A DNA stretch of 46,631 nt, taken from IMG/VR virus record IMGVR_UViG_3300009420_003532, positions 1 through 46,631 of that record. One strand, 5' to 3'. The notes beneath the pieces were generated by a model. The model did not search any database. It saw only the letters and a program-made list of their open reading frames with translations, and had not been told where the DNA came from. The position numbers were made by a program, and so were the translations under genes. Position 1 is the first letter of the stretch, and every line of letters begins with the position of its first letter. Below are positions 32,479 through 39,717 of the stretch, piece after piece. The DNA comes from a virus.

Positions 32479-33168
32479 TTATTTTTCCTCAAATAATACA
32501 TTGTTTACATAATGATTTTTATCTTCTTCAGATACTCCCATAGCTAAGATTGAACTGTGCAATCGCGGATCCATTTTTTTATTTTGGCAATATCTGTTGA
32601 GCAGTGGAAGAGTGTCACGGTTTGATACAAACGCGTTTTCTTCTAAATTTTCAATATAAAAATCTATCAAATCAGTTGTTACTTGAATGAATTGGTCAAG
32701 TTCTACGCCATTGCCGATGTTACCAACTGCAATCGCATCACCTGAAAATATTTCTCGAGCCCAGAGTGGCAAGTCTATTGTGTTATTCCATTTCAAATTA
32801 TCAATTCGGCGTTCCATATAGTCACTATACGGGTGAGGAAATCCAAACAAAGGTGAAAAATCCATAAATGCGCCTGCAATATTTTCAGTACTGGCTACGA
32901 TATCAAATCCAAGAATTGGAAGTTCTACACTTTCACGTGGAAACACATTAACATGCATTAGCCACAATCCCTTATTATCTTTAGGCATGATTGTTTTTAA
33001 ATGGCACTTGCTAACAGACTCTGAAGACCAAAACGTGTCGTTCCAATTTTCAAATTTTAGATTATTCATTTTTGGTTCTTCGTAGCGATTAAGCGCTTCG
33101 TCGAACTTTGTTTCTATATGTTTAGAAACTGCATTAAGTTTTTGCCACAGTTTTGGTGTCTGTTTCAT
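32479..33168 (-). CDS. Ferredoxin-dependent bilin reductase (PcyA/PebS/PcyX family)
   Basis: 229 residues. It would reduce biliverdin, made by the heme oxygenase next door, using reduced ferredoxin. Family landmarks are ELPILGFDIVAS (D89), AFMDFSPLFGFPHP (D103, the central acidic residue) and the C-terminal KKMDPRLHSSILAMG with D200, then NHYVNNVLF. D200 is the type of second acidic residue seen in reductases making phycoerythrobilin. Oceanic phage reductases such as PebS and PcyX are known. I read this as the PcyX-like branch but cannot confirm it by eye. The start overlaps the heme oxygenase gene by 35 bases, with GGAAGA upstream. Confidence 0.88.
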   Translation of the reverse strand: MKQTPKLWQKLNAVSKHIETKFDEALNRYEEPKMNNLKFENWNDTFWSSESVSKCHLKTIMPKDNKGLWLMHVNVFPRESVELPILGFDIVASTENIAGAFMDFSPLFGFPHPYSDYMERRIDNLKWNNTIDLPLWAREIFSGDAIAVGNIGNGVELDQFIQVTTDLIDFYIENLEENAFVSNRDTLPLLNRYCQNKKMDPRLHSSILAMGVSEEDKNHYVNNVLFEEK

Positions 33169-33715
33169 TAAAATATTCTTCCAATTCTTCTAAGAAATTT
33201 TGAACCATCGCGAAACAAACTTTAGCTTCGTCAACGAGTCCATCGTGCAATTTTTCTCTTATTACGTTTTTAAGGTCTTCGGTGTTACCTTCAAATTCAT
33301 AAAAGCTAATTGGTCCTGGAACTAATTTTTTAATAATTTGCCCGCCCGATAAATCTCCCATATGTCTTACATAGACGTGAGCAAAAAGTTTATCTTTGTT
33401 AGAGTGTATATCCCTAATGTGTGTTACATAATCTTTCGACGCCTGAAAAATTGGTGCTTGTTTAAAGTCATTTTCGGTTTCTATACGCAAGACATCCTCA
33501 GTTAACGGAAGTACTCTTTGAAGGTTTGACATTTCACCAGCGAAAATACCCTGCATTTCAGCGTAGTATTCTAAATTAGTATAAACATATAATTGATTTT
33601 TGAGATATACGTAATATTGCTCTGGAGTAATATTCTTTTTTATCATCCTGTTCATAAATGCTGCTCTTTCAGCATTGCGATGTGCTTCTTTGGTAAGTTC
33701 TTTTAAATTATTCAT
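33134..33715 (-). CDS. Heme oxygenase
   Basis: 193 residues. It opens heme to biliverdin, iron and CO with reduced ferredoxin. Proximal His H12 lies in ELTKEAHRNAER and the distal helix is YVRHMGDLSGGQIIKK (G120-G125), the signature of HO-1/PbsA-type enzymes. Short and soluble, without the C-terminal anchor of animal HO. It is first in the operon behind a perfect sigma70 promoter (33743-33771) and its 3' end overlaps the bilin reductase. Confidence 0.93.
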   Translation of the reverse strand: MNNLKELTKEAHRNAERAAFMNRMIKKNITPEQYYVYLKNQLYVYTNLEYYAEMQGIFAGEMSNLQRVLPLTEDVLRIETENDFKQAPIFQASKDYVTHIRDIHSNKDKLFAHVYVRHMGDLSGGQIIKKLVPGPISFYEFEGNTEDLKNVIREKLHDGLVDEAKVCFAMVQNFLEELEEYFNETDTKTVAKT

Positions 33716-33742
33716 TGTTTAATGCCCCGCCTTTATTCAATT

Positions 33743-33771
33743 ATTATATACAGTTTTTTTGAATTTGTCAA
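33743..33771 (-). promoter_or_regulatory. Perfect-consensus sigma70 promoter for the bilin operon
   Basis: TTGACA (33771-33766), exactly 17 bases, TATAAT (33748-33743) on the minus strand, 28 bases upstream of the heme oxygenase ATG. It predicts early, strong transcription. Confidence 0.85.
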
Positions 33772-33789
33772 TAGATTAATTTAAAATTT

Positions 33790-34113
33790 CTACTTTTTTT
33801 TCTTAGATAGCTTTGCTTTCATATCAGCAAGCTGTTTTTGTTTTATTAATGTCGGATTTGTCTCGGCTTGTAATTCGGGTTTGGTACTCCCGGCCGAAAC
33901 ATTACTACTGGGTTGTAGTCGTGCAGGCGGTGGCTCTGAGCGCGAAACCCCTGGTGTTTGATCACTAAGGGTTTCTCTAACTCTTTCGATTCTCTCTCTG
34001 AGCTGTTGTTGCTGTTGTTCTCTGTATCTTTCAATCATGTTCTCCTCAAAACGCTGATCTACTAACTTGTCTACATGTCGCTTAAGCAGTAAATTAAATA
34101 AACTGTCTATCAT
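33790..34113 (-). CDS. Small Gln-rich protein of unknown function
   Basis: 107 residues from the ATG at 34113 (a TTG at 34149 would add 12). A helical, charged first half contains a five-Gln run in ERYREQQQQQLRERIERV, then a low-complexity Pro/Ser linker and a basic tail ending KLSKKKK. It resembles small linker-like structural or chaperone-type phage proteins, but I do not recognise it. Confidence 0.6.
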   Translation of the reverse strand: MIDSLFNLLLKRHVDKLVDQRFEENMIERYREQQQQQLRERIERVRETLSDQTPGVSRSEPPPARLQPSSNVSAGSTKPELQAETNPTLIKQKQLADMKAKLSKKKK

Positions 34114-34129
34114 AAAATACTTATCAATT

Positions 34130-34204
34130 TTATTTACCTTTTGAGCCAAATTTAGTAGACGCTTTGAGATTATCTTTTTTCTTGGTTGCCCACGATTTAG
34201 CCAT
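34130..34204 (-). CDS. Tiny basic protein
   Basis: 24 residues (MAKSWATKKKDNLKASTKFG then SKGK). It follows the next gene upstream with a one-base gap and runs into the region of the gene downstream. Composition is strongly basic. Weak evidence beyond position and overlap. Confidence 0.35.
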   Translation of the reverse strand: MAKSWATKKKDNLKASTKFGSKGK

Positions 34205-34205
34205 G

Positions 34206-34364
34206 TTATTCAGCCTTCCAAATAGTCCATGCACCCCAAGCAATTGCAACACCTGCTGCGATTTTAGCCAATGGTGCCATAAACAACACGAGTAGACCAA
34301 GGACTACCAACGCTCCACCGTCCCAAGTTGTTCTTTCTTTTAATCTGTTTTTAATCCAATTCAT
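34206..34364 (-). CDS. Small membrane protein
   Basis: 52 residues starting MNWIKNRLKERTTWDGGALV. A basic amphipathic start is followed by one long hydrophobic stretch (LGLLVLFMAPLAKIAAGVAIAWGAW). I recall short proteins of this type (NRLKERTSWDG) in marine T4-like phages. Its ATG overlaps the stop of the upstream gene as ATGA. Function unknown; small inner-membrane protein. Confidence 0.65.
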   Translation of the reverse strand: MNWIKNRLKERTTWDGGALVVLGLLVLFMAPLAKIAAGVAIAWGAWTIWKAE

Positions 34365-34561
34365 TTCTTTTTTCTCCTTTTTAAGATGTTAGACATTACG
34401 TCTGTAGCAGTATGCTTAAAAAATCGTGGTGCTACTGCGTGTACCAAAAGTGCTGGTACAAGTAATTGTAACTTGACTGCAGATTTAACAGCATATAATG
34501 CATGTTGCAATCCAGTCTCACCCACTTCTTCAAGATGTGCCTTACATTGTTTACTTAACAT
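34361..34561 (-). CDS. DUF6356-like small membrane protein
   Basis: 66 residues. CKAHLEEVGETGLQHALYAV followed by LLVPALLVHAVAPRFFKHTATDV recalls the alphaproteobacterial DUF6356 pattern (H-x-x-E-V-x-E-T, a hydrophobic helix, then H-A-x-x-P-x-x-F). C-terminal basic tail. Supports an alphaproteobacterial link. The family assignment is from memory of the motif. Confidence 0.6.
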   Translation of the reverse strand: MLSKQCKAHLEEVGETGLQHALYAVKSAVKLQLLVPALLVHAVAPRFFKHTATDVMSNILKRRKKK

Positions 34562-34892
34562 TCTTATTATCTTTCTGGCGAATCACCTTAGTCTTAGTAC
34601 CATTTTCTAGATTTTTAATCTTTACTTTTAAGATACTAATTTCATTTTCCATTGTATCGATCTTTTTAGTTACCTTAGGGTAACGTTTACGCCACGCTTC
34701 CGGATCGTCTTGCAGCCATTCCCAGCCGAACTGATCTACTAAATAATCCATAAATCTGTCAAAATTTCCCATTAACCATAGCGCAGCTTTTGTGTTTCTA
34801 AACCACGCTAAAAATCCAGCGCCAATTATAGATCCGCCAATGGCAGTATAGATCCACAATGTATCGCCGAATATTCTTGTTAGCATTTCCAT
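34551..34892 (-). CDS. Membrane protein with C-terminal coiled coil
   Basis: 113 residues from the ATG at 34892 (GGAGG upstream; the longer frame begins with TTG). One hydrophobic segment (IYTAIGGSIIGAGFLAWF) is followed by a Trp-rich patch FGWEWLQDDPEAWRKRYP and a coiled coil (MENEISILKVKIKNLENG). The layout suggests a membrane-attached rod facing the cytoplasm. Unknown function. Confidence 0.65.
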   Translation of the reverse strand: MEMLTRIFGDTLWIYTAIGGSIIGAGFLAWFRNTKAALWLMGNFDRFMDYLVDQFGWEWLQDDPEAWRKRYPKVTKKIDTMENEISILKVKIKNLENGTKTKVIRQKDNKNVK

Positions 34893-34893
34893 T

Positions 34894-35130
34894 TTATCCT
34901 CCAAATGTATTAACTATCGAAGGCCCAAAAACTGTTGTAGCCCACGCTAGAACGCCAACCGCTGCAAGGCCAACTATAATCCATTTCATTTTAAAATCAT
35001 CAACTTTCATTGAAAAGCCTATAACTTCGTTATTCATAACTCTTAAACTAAGGTCGAATGTGCCTTCTGGAGTATCAGAATCTTTAATAGGTTCTTGTGC
35101 TGTGATTGTTATTTTTTCTGGTATTGGCAT
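34894..35130 (-). CDS. Small membrane protein
   Basis: 78 residues. A polar N-terminal half (KITITAQEPIKDSDTPEG) is followed by one hydrophobic helix near the C terminus (IIVGLAAVGVLAWATTVFG). Its start codon lies one base after the lipase stop. Unknown function, probably inner membrane. Confidence 0.6.
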   Translation of the reverse strand: MPIPEKITITAQEPIKDSDTPEGTFDLSLRVMNNEVIGFSMKVDDFKMKWIIVGLAAVGVLAWATTVFGPSIVNTFGG

Positions 35131-35131
35131 T

Positions 35132-35851
35132 TTAATTTTCCTTTGTATATTTACAATAATGGTTCATACCGTGGTCGTATGCACCGTCAAAAGGCATGCC
35201 TTTTTTTATAGCTCTCCATCGGCCACGCCACTTATCTTTTAATCTTTGAGTTGGTGTAAACGGTCTAATGTTACCATGATAATTAATATAACGAGGAGGG
35301 CAATGGTGTACATAACCCATAAGAGCTAGCGGTATTGATGTAACTATATCGTTGTTATTTACATGTCGATAATGTTCTACATTAGAAAAAGATTTTACAA
35401 ACTTACGCGTTCCAACTCTCGGAGAGCCATATGTGTACAGAGCTTCTACTTCATCTTTTAAACGGCTAGCAGCAATTGTTGCCATTGCCCCACCTAACGA
35501 GTGCCCAGTAATATATAGTTCTTTATCTTTATCCATTTCAATTAATTCAACTATTTTGTCCCAAATTTTTTCTAATTCGTTTTGAAATCCATTATGAACT
35601 CTTCCACCTACTTGAGCTTTATCAGGCCAAGCGTTAAGATCTGCTAATATATCAGAAAATTCATTCGGCTCTGTTCCTCTAAAGCACAATACAATTTCTT
35701 CATCATTCCATACAACATGACATTGAGCGCCATCGTTTTCAATAAAAGAGTGCCCGGGGTATCCGAGTTTTTTATATTTAGCCTTACCTGGAGATTTATC
35801 GAGGTATGCTATTCCTGCCATTGCGGCCATTTTGGAACAATGTATTAACAT
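35132..35851 (-). CDS. Class 3 lipase-like alpha/beta hydrolase
   Basis: 239 residues. The nucleophile elbow is TGHSLGGAMA with S118, the acid is probably D168 in NNNDIVTSIP, and the late YDHGMNHY supplies a His. VLCFRGTEP and YGSPRVG are family landmarks of lipase_3. No signal peptide is visible, so it may act in the cytoplasm or be carried in the virion. It could alter host membrane lipids or aid lysis. Start ATG at 35851 with AAGGAAA upstream. Confidence 0.88.
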   Translation of the reverse strand: MLIHCSKMAAMAGIAYLDKSPGKAKYKKLGYPGHSFIENDGAQCHVVWNDEEIVLCFRGTEPNEFSDILADLNAWPDKAQVGGRVHNGFQNELEKIWDKIVELIEMDKDKELYITGHSLGGAMATIAASRLKDEVEALYTYGSPRVGTRKFVKSFSNVEHYRHVNNNDIVTSIPLALMGYVHHCPPRYINYHGNIRPFTPTQRLKDKWRGRWRAIKKGMPFDGAYDHGMNHYCKYTKEN

Positions 35852-35862
35852 GGGTTTCCTTT

Positions 35863-36558
35863 CTACTTTGATAACGGATTATCAAATGCTTCTTGAATTA
35901 ACTCACGGATATCATCATCTAATTTATTCATTTTGGCTTCTATTTCAGCAACAATAGTTTTCATAAAATCACGAGTATCTTTTTCTGATCCTCTTACTGT
36001 ACTTTCAACTTCGCGGATACTAGCTGTAGTATCTTTTTGTAGTTGGTTCATTTCATTCCGAATGCTTTCAAGGGTATCACCAATATTATTTTGTGTTGCC
36101 TTAATTCTTGCTTCGCTAGTCTCAAGATTTGTACTGATTTTATCCCGCACATTAGCTATCGTATCTTGATTATCTTTTAATGTTATTCGTAAACGTTCTT
36201 CGAATGTATCTAATTTTGCAAGAACGTCGCTGCGAACTTCTCTTACGGCATTTTCTGCAGTAATAACATCATCTTCAAGTGTATCGATTAAGTTCTCAAG
36301 TCTATTAATATCTGCTTTTAAATCGTCTTTAATAACAGTAGTATAACCAATAGCATCTTCTAATTTTTGAAGTTGCAGTTCATTAGCAGAGCTAATCGCA
36401 TCAATATCAATATTCTGAACAACTTCTTTCATATCCATATAATCAGAATAAAATTCAAATCCTGCCCACGCGCCACCACCAAGTGTCGACAACGCAGTAA
36501 GAATAGCAAACATTTTGCCACCTTTAAATGTCATTCCGCCAAATTCAACTTCTGCCAT
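35863..36558 (-). CDS. Membrane-anchored long coiled-coil protein
   Basis: 231 residues. One hydrophobic segment (MFAILTALSTLGGGAWAGF) near residues 16-34 is followed by about 180 residues of coiled coil with a repeating acidic/basic heptad pattern. The beginning AEVEFGGMTFKGGKM resembles a protein I associate with many marine T4-like phages. Role unknown; a rod on the inner membrane is likely. Confidence 0.72.
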   Translation of the reverse strand: MAEVEFGGMTFKGGKMFAILTALSTLGGGAWAGFEFYSDYMDMKEVVQNIDIDAISSANELQLQKLEDAIGYTTVIKDDLKADINRLENLIDTLEDDVITAENAVREVRSDVLAKLDTFEERLRITLKDNQDTIANVRDKISTNLETSEARIKATQNNIGDTLESIRNEMNQLQKDTTASIREVESTVRGSEKDTRDFMKTIVAEIEAKMNKLDDDIRELIQEAFDNPLSK

Positions 36559-36559
36559 G

Positions 36560-36904
36560 CTAGTCCCCTAAAAAATATTCTATTCCAATTACAAATGTAA
36601 TATCATTATCTTCATTAAGAGTTGGAGTTGCAAAGTAATATTCGTAATTGAATTTTAAAAAAGGAACTATACCTTTTTTTCCTAATCCGTAATATCCGTC
36701 TACAATACCATATTCTATATCTAAATCTCTATATAGCGCATGTTTAAATCCCGCATATATGCTAGCTTTTTCAAAGCTATTTAAATACACACCAGAAACA
36801 TATTTTCCGCATTCCATTTTTCCATGTGGATGTATTTCATTAAAGTCTTTAGTTGTATTTAAATGTGCAGATAGCGCTAATCCTATTAAATAATTACAAA
36901 CCAA
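36560..36904 (-). CDS. Small outer-membrane-like beta protein
   Basis: 114 residues, most likely from a TTG at 36904. The middle VSGVYLNSFEKASIYAGFKHAL recalls a phage family with a Y-x-N-S ... S-x-Y-A-G motif of alternating hydrophobic strands, ending in FVIGIEYFLGD. The N-terminal hydrophobic segment may be a signal. Probably envelope-located. The start is uncertain because no ATG fits. Confidence 0.55.
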   Translation of the reverse strand: MVCNYLIGLALSAHLNTTKDFNEIHPHGKMECGKYVSGVYLNSFEKASIYAGFKHALYRDLDIEYGIVDGYYGLGKKGIVPFLKFNYEYYFATPTLNEDNDITFVIGIEYFLGD

Positions 36905-36919
36905 AACACACGTTCCTTA

Positions 36920-37315
36920 TTAATTTTCGAACTGCAATTCTCTCAGATTATTAATTTCTTGCTCAAGTTTCATTACTTCTAATTGTTTTTTTCTTAACTC
37001 TAATTCGTATAACCTGTTACAATCTATTCTTGTTTTTGCTACCTTGCCAAGGGGAATTACTACTCTCGCGTAAACTCCAACATCACCAACAGATTTTCGC
37101 TCACTCGCGTTTCCATTATCTATTAACCCAGTAACTCCAAATTCCATTTGAGTTGCTGAGCCAATCGCGTTTGAACAATCTAAATCTCCAGCTCTGAATT
37201 TATCAGATTGATAATTCATTGGCAGATTTGGCAACGACAAATTCAAAGAATTGGTATCAGCATATAATATATTGCATGATAGCACGTATGTAATAATAAT
37301 GTATGTTAGCCTCAA
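36920..37315 (-). CDS. Secreted protein with C-terminal coiled coil
   Basis: 131 residues. A signal peptide (RLTYIIITYVLSCNILYA) is followed by SLNLSLPNLP and DKFRAGDLDCSNAIG, a beta-like section ARVVIPLGKVAKTRIDC and a C-terminal coiled coil (ELELRKKQLEVMKLEQEI). Two Cys could pair in the periplasm. Unknown function. It sits in a run of six secreted proteins. Confidence 0.65.
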   Translation of the reverse strand: MRLTYIIITYVLSCNILYADTNSLNLSLPNLPMNYQSDKFRAGDLDCSNAIGSATQMEFGVTGLIDNGNASERKSVGDVGVYARVVIPLGKVAKTRIDCNRLYELELRKKQLEVMKLEQEINNLRELQFEN

Positions 37316-37324
37316 TTTTTTATC

Positions 37325-37702
37325 TCACTTTATTTTAGAGCAAATTTTAGAAGTAATAGCAGTATACTTCACAGCACCTTTTAATATTTTAGAAACACTG
37401 CAAACATAAAATACTTTGTTTTTTTCTTTTTTCCTAAAATATAATTCAACTTTCTTTTCCTTTAAATACTCTATTCTTAGTATTTTACTATTCGACGCGA
37501 AAGGAATTTTATTCCAATATTCGTCAAAAGCTTGCAACTCATAATATTTCACATCAGCTCGCCTGTTAAATATTTGCATACTTGTAGAATAAACATTGTC
37601 TATATACGAAGGTTTGATTTCAAAGTATGTTGGCGTCATCTCATGCCCATGAACATGAGATGCATATAATATAAACGCCATAAAATAAGTTACAAATTTC
37701 AT
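37325..37702 (-). CDS. Secreted protein, possibly chaperone-like
   Basis: 125 residues. Signal peptide (YFMAFILYASHVHG), then FEIKPSYIDNVYSTSMQIFNRR, a beta-rich segment that recalls the first strands of PapD-type periplasmic chaperones, and YELQAFDEYWNKIPFAS. Two Cys near the end. It precedes the pilin-like gene's downstream side, so a pilus-chaperone role is a guess only. Confidence 0.55.
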   Translation of the reverse strand: MKFVTYFMAFILYASHVHGHEMTPTYFEIKPSYIDNVYSTSMQIFNRRADVKYYELQAFDEYWNKIPFASNSKILRIEYLKEKKVELYFRKKEKNKVFYVCSVSKILKGAVKYTAITSKICSKIK

Positions 37703-37709
37703 AATAATA

Positions 37710-38213
37710 TTATTTTGCTATACACTCAGCAACTGCGATAGACGCATAATCACCCGCTGGAAATGCTTTGTTATATCCGTATAGCGCCTTAGACTCTACT
37801 TCGAACCAGGATGTTCCAGCAACAGTCAGATCAAATTCGGTCGTGTTATCATATTGTATTTTAGCTGTTTCGTAATTAGCCATAAGAACGTCTGAGACTT
37901 CAGACACAGTAACATCTCCAGTCCACGCGACTTGATCTGCTAAAACTGGGCTTGACGAAAATGAATTTGGATATGATATAACTGCTTTGTAGTAGTCAGG
38001 CGCTGCTACATCATATCTGATGACTGGCATAACACCTCCATCAACTCTATCTGTGCTTAATTCGTACGGTGTAGGACTGCCATACACGCCTTGGACGTCA
38101 GTAAAAATAGAGCATTTTGATTGAACTGTGCCAGTGATAGGGACGCTTTCAGCGCTTGCAACGCCACCAAAAGTTATTGTAGCTATAGCAAGTATATTTA
38201 ATTGTTTTAACAT
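37710..38213 (-). CDS. Secreted pilin-like protein
   Basis: 167 residues. Signal peptide (LNILAIATITFGGVASA) then GTVQSKCSIFTD, resembling the first strand and first Cys of fimbrial or spore-coat-U subunits. A second Cys lies near the end (VAECIAK). The rest is beta-rich. Late expression from the promoter at 39636-39643 is likely. It could be a surface fibre subunit or a decoy. Confidence 0.55.
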   Translation of the reverse strand: MLKQLNILAIATITFGGVASAESVPITGTVQSKCSIFTDVQGVYGSPTPYELSTDRVDGGVMPVIRYDVAAPDYYKAVISYPNSFSSSPVLADQVAWTGDVTVSEVSDVLMANYETAKIQYDNTTEFDLTVAGTSWFEVESKALYGYNKAFPAGDYASIAVAECIAK

Positions 38214-38240
38214 GTAAAATTCTCCAGTTATTAGTTTTTA

Positions 38241-39122
38241 TTAATTATCATACTGTAATCTAACCATGGATTTATGTAAAGAATCTTGAGCTAAGTTTCT
38301 CATCCCCGCTGCATTATCTGGAAGTTCGGTATCTTGAAGTGTGATTGTTTCTTCATATACTCCACCTGTAATTTTCACGTCATAGTAATTTTCAAAATTA
38401 GGAATCATTGATAAAGATACCATAATACTGTTTTGAATTGCAGGATCTACTAAAGCTGATATAGAAGCACCAGCGTTTAACAATTCTATTTCTTCATCTA
38501 CTATTTCATCTTCTTCAGTTTTTGTTTCATCTTCTTCTAAGTCAGTTTCCTTGTTTAACGCAGCTTGAACTAGTTCGTCGTAATAAGGATCGTTTGCGTT
38601 TGCATCTTCTGGTAATAATCCGTTTTCTTTCAGCCAATCATAAAGAGCGTTTACGTATCCAGGGCAACTAGGATCAGATAACGGCACATAACAAGGGTCT
38701 AACCTATAAGAATATCTAACAACAGGATCACTTACATTACCATCGCCAATTGCATCTATAGAACCTTGGCCAAAATATTCCATCGGTATATTACCTAACG
38801 GAACTAATTTGCTAATTGTGCTCCCCGGTAAATTGGACCAATCATCAGTTTCTTTAAATATATATCCATCACCTAAAGCGTTTTCATTCTGAACACTTAC
38901 TTCAAACCCAGCTGCTTGATCCTTTTCAACGGTATATTTATATACAACTCCATTAATTAAAAGACCTCCAGGCACAGGCAGGATGTTTTGCATATCCCAA
39001 GTTAAACTTTGTCCAGAAACTGCGTTATTTGTTACGCCGTATTCCGGTACAGTTTCAGAGTAGGAGTAGGAGTAGGAGACTAAGAACGCCGCCAGCGCCC
39101 CATAAAGTACTTTTTGTGTCAT
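38241..39122 (-). CDS. Secreted protein of unknown function
   Basis: 293 residues from the ATG at 39122, chosen because it begins a signal peptide (TQKVLYGALAAFLVSYSYSYSE). The exported part has LTWDMQNILPVPGG, a run of strands and the Cys-bearing YRLDPCYVPLSDPSCPGY, then an acidic repeat-rich stretch (TDLEEDETKTEEDEIVDEE). Overlaps the preceding gene by 68 bases in a second frame. I do not recognise it. Confidence 0.6.
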   Translation of the reverse strand: MTQKVLYGALAAFLVSYSYSYSETVPEYGVTNNAVSGQSLTWDMQNILPVPGGLLINGVVYKYTVEKDQAAGFEVSVQNENALGDGYIFKETDDWSNLPGSTISKLVPLGNIPMEYFGQGSIDAIGDGNVSDPVVRYSYRLDPCYVPLSDPSCPGYVNALYDWLKENGLLPEDANANDPYYDELVQAALNKETDLEEDETKTEEDEIVDEEIELLNAGASISALVDPAIQNSIMVSLSMIPNFENYYDVKITGGVYEETITLQDTELPDNAAGMRNLAQDSLHKSMVRLQYDN

Positions 39123-39606
39123 TACTAATATCCGATTTATTTTCGTTTCCTGGGACTTCATTTTGATTTGCTTTCCACATCGCTCTTGCTTGTGATCCAA
39201 TCATTCCATCGTACGGGCAAGGTGTTCCGGCTTGCATCATTGCGTCAAAAACACGTTTGTCTTGGCACATCGTTGATACTGCAGCAACTTTCATTCCCAT
39301 ATCATACAACGTCTTAGCATTTTTTAGTTGCTCGCAGTTCATATCCCGAACAGTTTTACCAGCTGAAATACCGAGGATTTGTGTTTGAACCGCACCAGAC
39401 ACGCCAACTGTGCACAAATCCGAATTAGATGTATTAATAGATGGTGAAATCGCAGAAGGTGGTGGTGATTTCACTGTAGTGGTAGAATTTGAATTAGAAT
39501 TTATGTTACTATCTGTAGTATTTTCAGTAATAATTGCATTCTGAGCTGCAGCTGAATAACTAAAAAGCAATGTTGTGATTATAATCGTTGTTAAAAGTTT
39601 TATCAT
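39055..39606 (-). CDS. Secreted protein with C-terminal hydrophobic anchor
   Basis: 183 residues. Signal peptide (LLTTIIITTLLFSYSAAA), a Ser/Thr/Asn-rich linker (VKSPPPSAISPSINTSNSD), then a Cys-containing helical domain DLCTVGVSGAVQTQILG ... MNCEQLKNAKTLYDMGMKV ... MCQDKRVFDAM and a Leu-rich end (seven Leu at the stop) that may anchor it in a membrane. I recall similar proteins in marine T4-like phages. First gene after the late promoter at 39636-39643. Confidence 0.65.
   Translation of the reverse strand: MIKLLTTIIITTLLFSYSAAAQNAIITENTTDSNINSNSNSTTTVKSPPPSAISPSINTSNSDLCTVGVSGAVQTQILGISAGKTVRDMNCEQLKNAKTLYDMGMKVAAVSTMCQDKRVFDAMMQAGTPCPYDGMIGSQARAMWKANQNEVPGNENKSDISNDTKSTLWGAGGVLSLLLLLLL
39058..39078. 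repeat. Six-base tandem repeat read in two frames
   Basis: GAGTAG is repeated three times in a row. One frame reads it as the Leu-rich end of the 39055-39606 protein, the other as the Ser-Tyr repeat in the signal peptide of the 38241-39122 protein. Confidence 0.8.
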
Positions 39607-39635
39607 AATTTTATAAATCCATTGTTGTTTTATAC

Positions 39636-39643
39636 TATTTATA
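39636..39643 (-). promoter_or_regulatory. T4-type late promoter of the secreted-protein island
   Basis: TATAAATA on the minus strand, 30 bases upstream of the ATG at 39606. Its first T is the last T of the terminator T-run. Confidence 0.8.
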
Positions 39644-39672
39644 AAAAAAAGGAGGAACCGAAGCTCCTCCTT
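39643..39672 (-). terminator. Strong terminator with cUUCGg-type loop, fused to a late promoter
   Basis: AAGGAGGAGC and GTTCCTCCTT pair over 10 bases with a TTCG loop (39649-39672), followed by eight T that run into TATAAATA. It ends the porin transcript. Confidence 0.88.
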
Positions 39673-39717
39673 AATTTAAACGACGTAATGTCAGTTCTTG
39701 CGCCAGAGGCGATTAGT

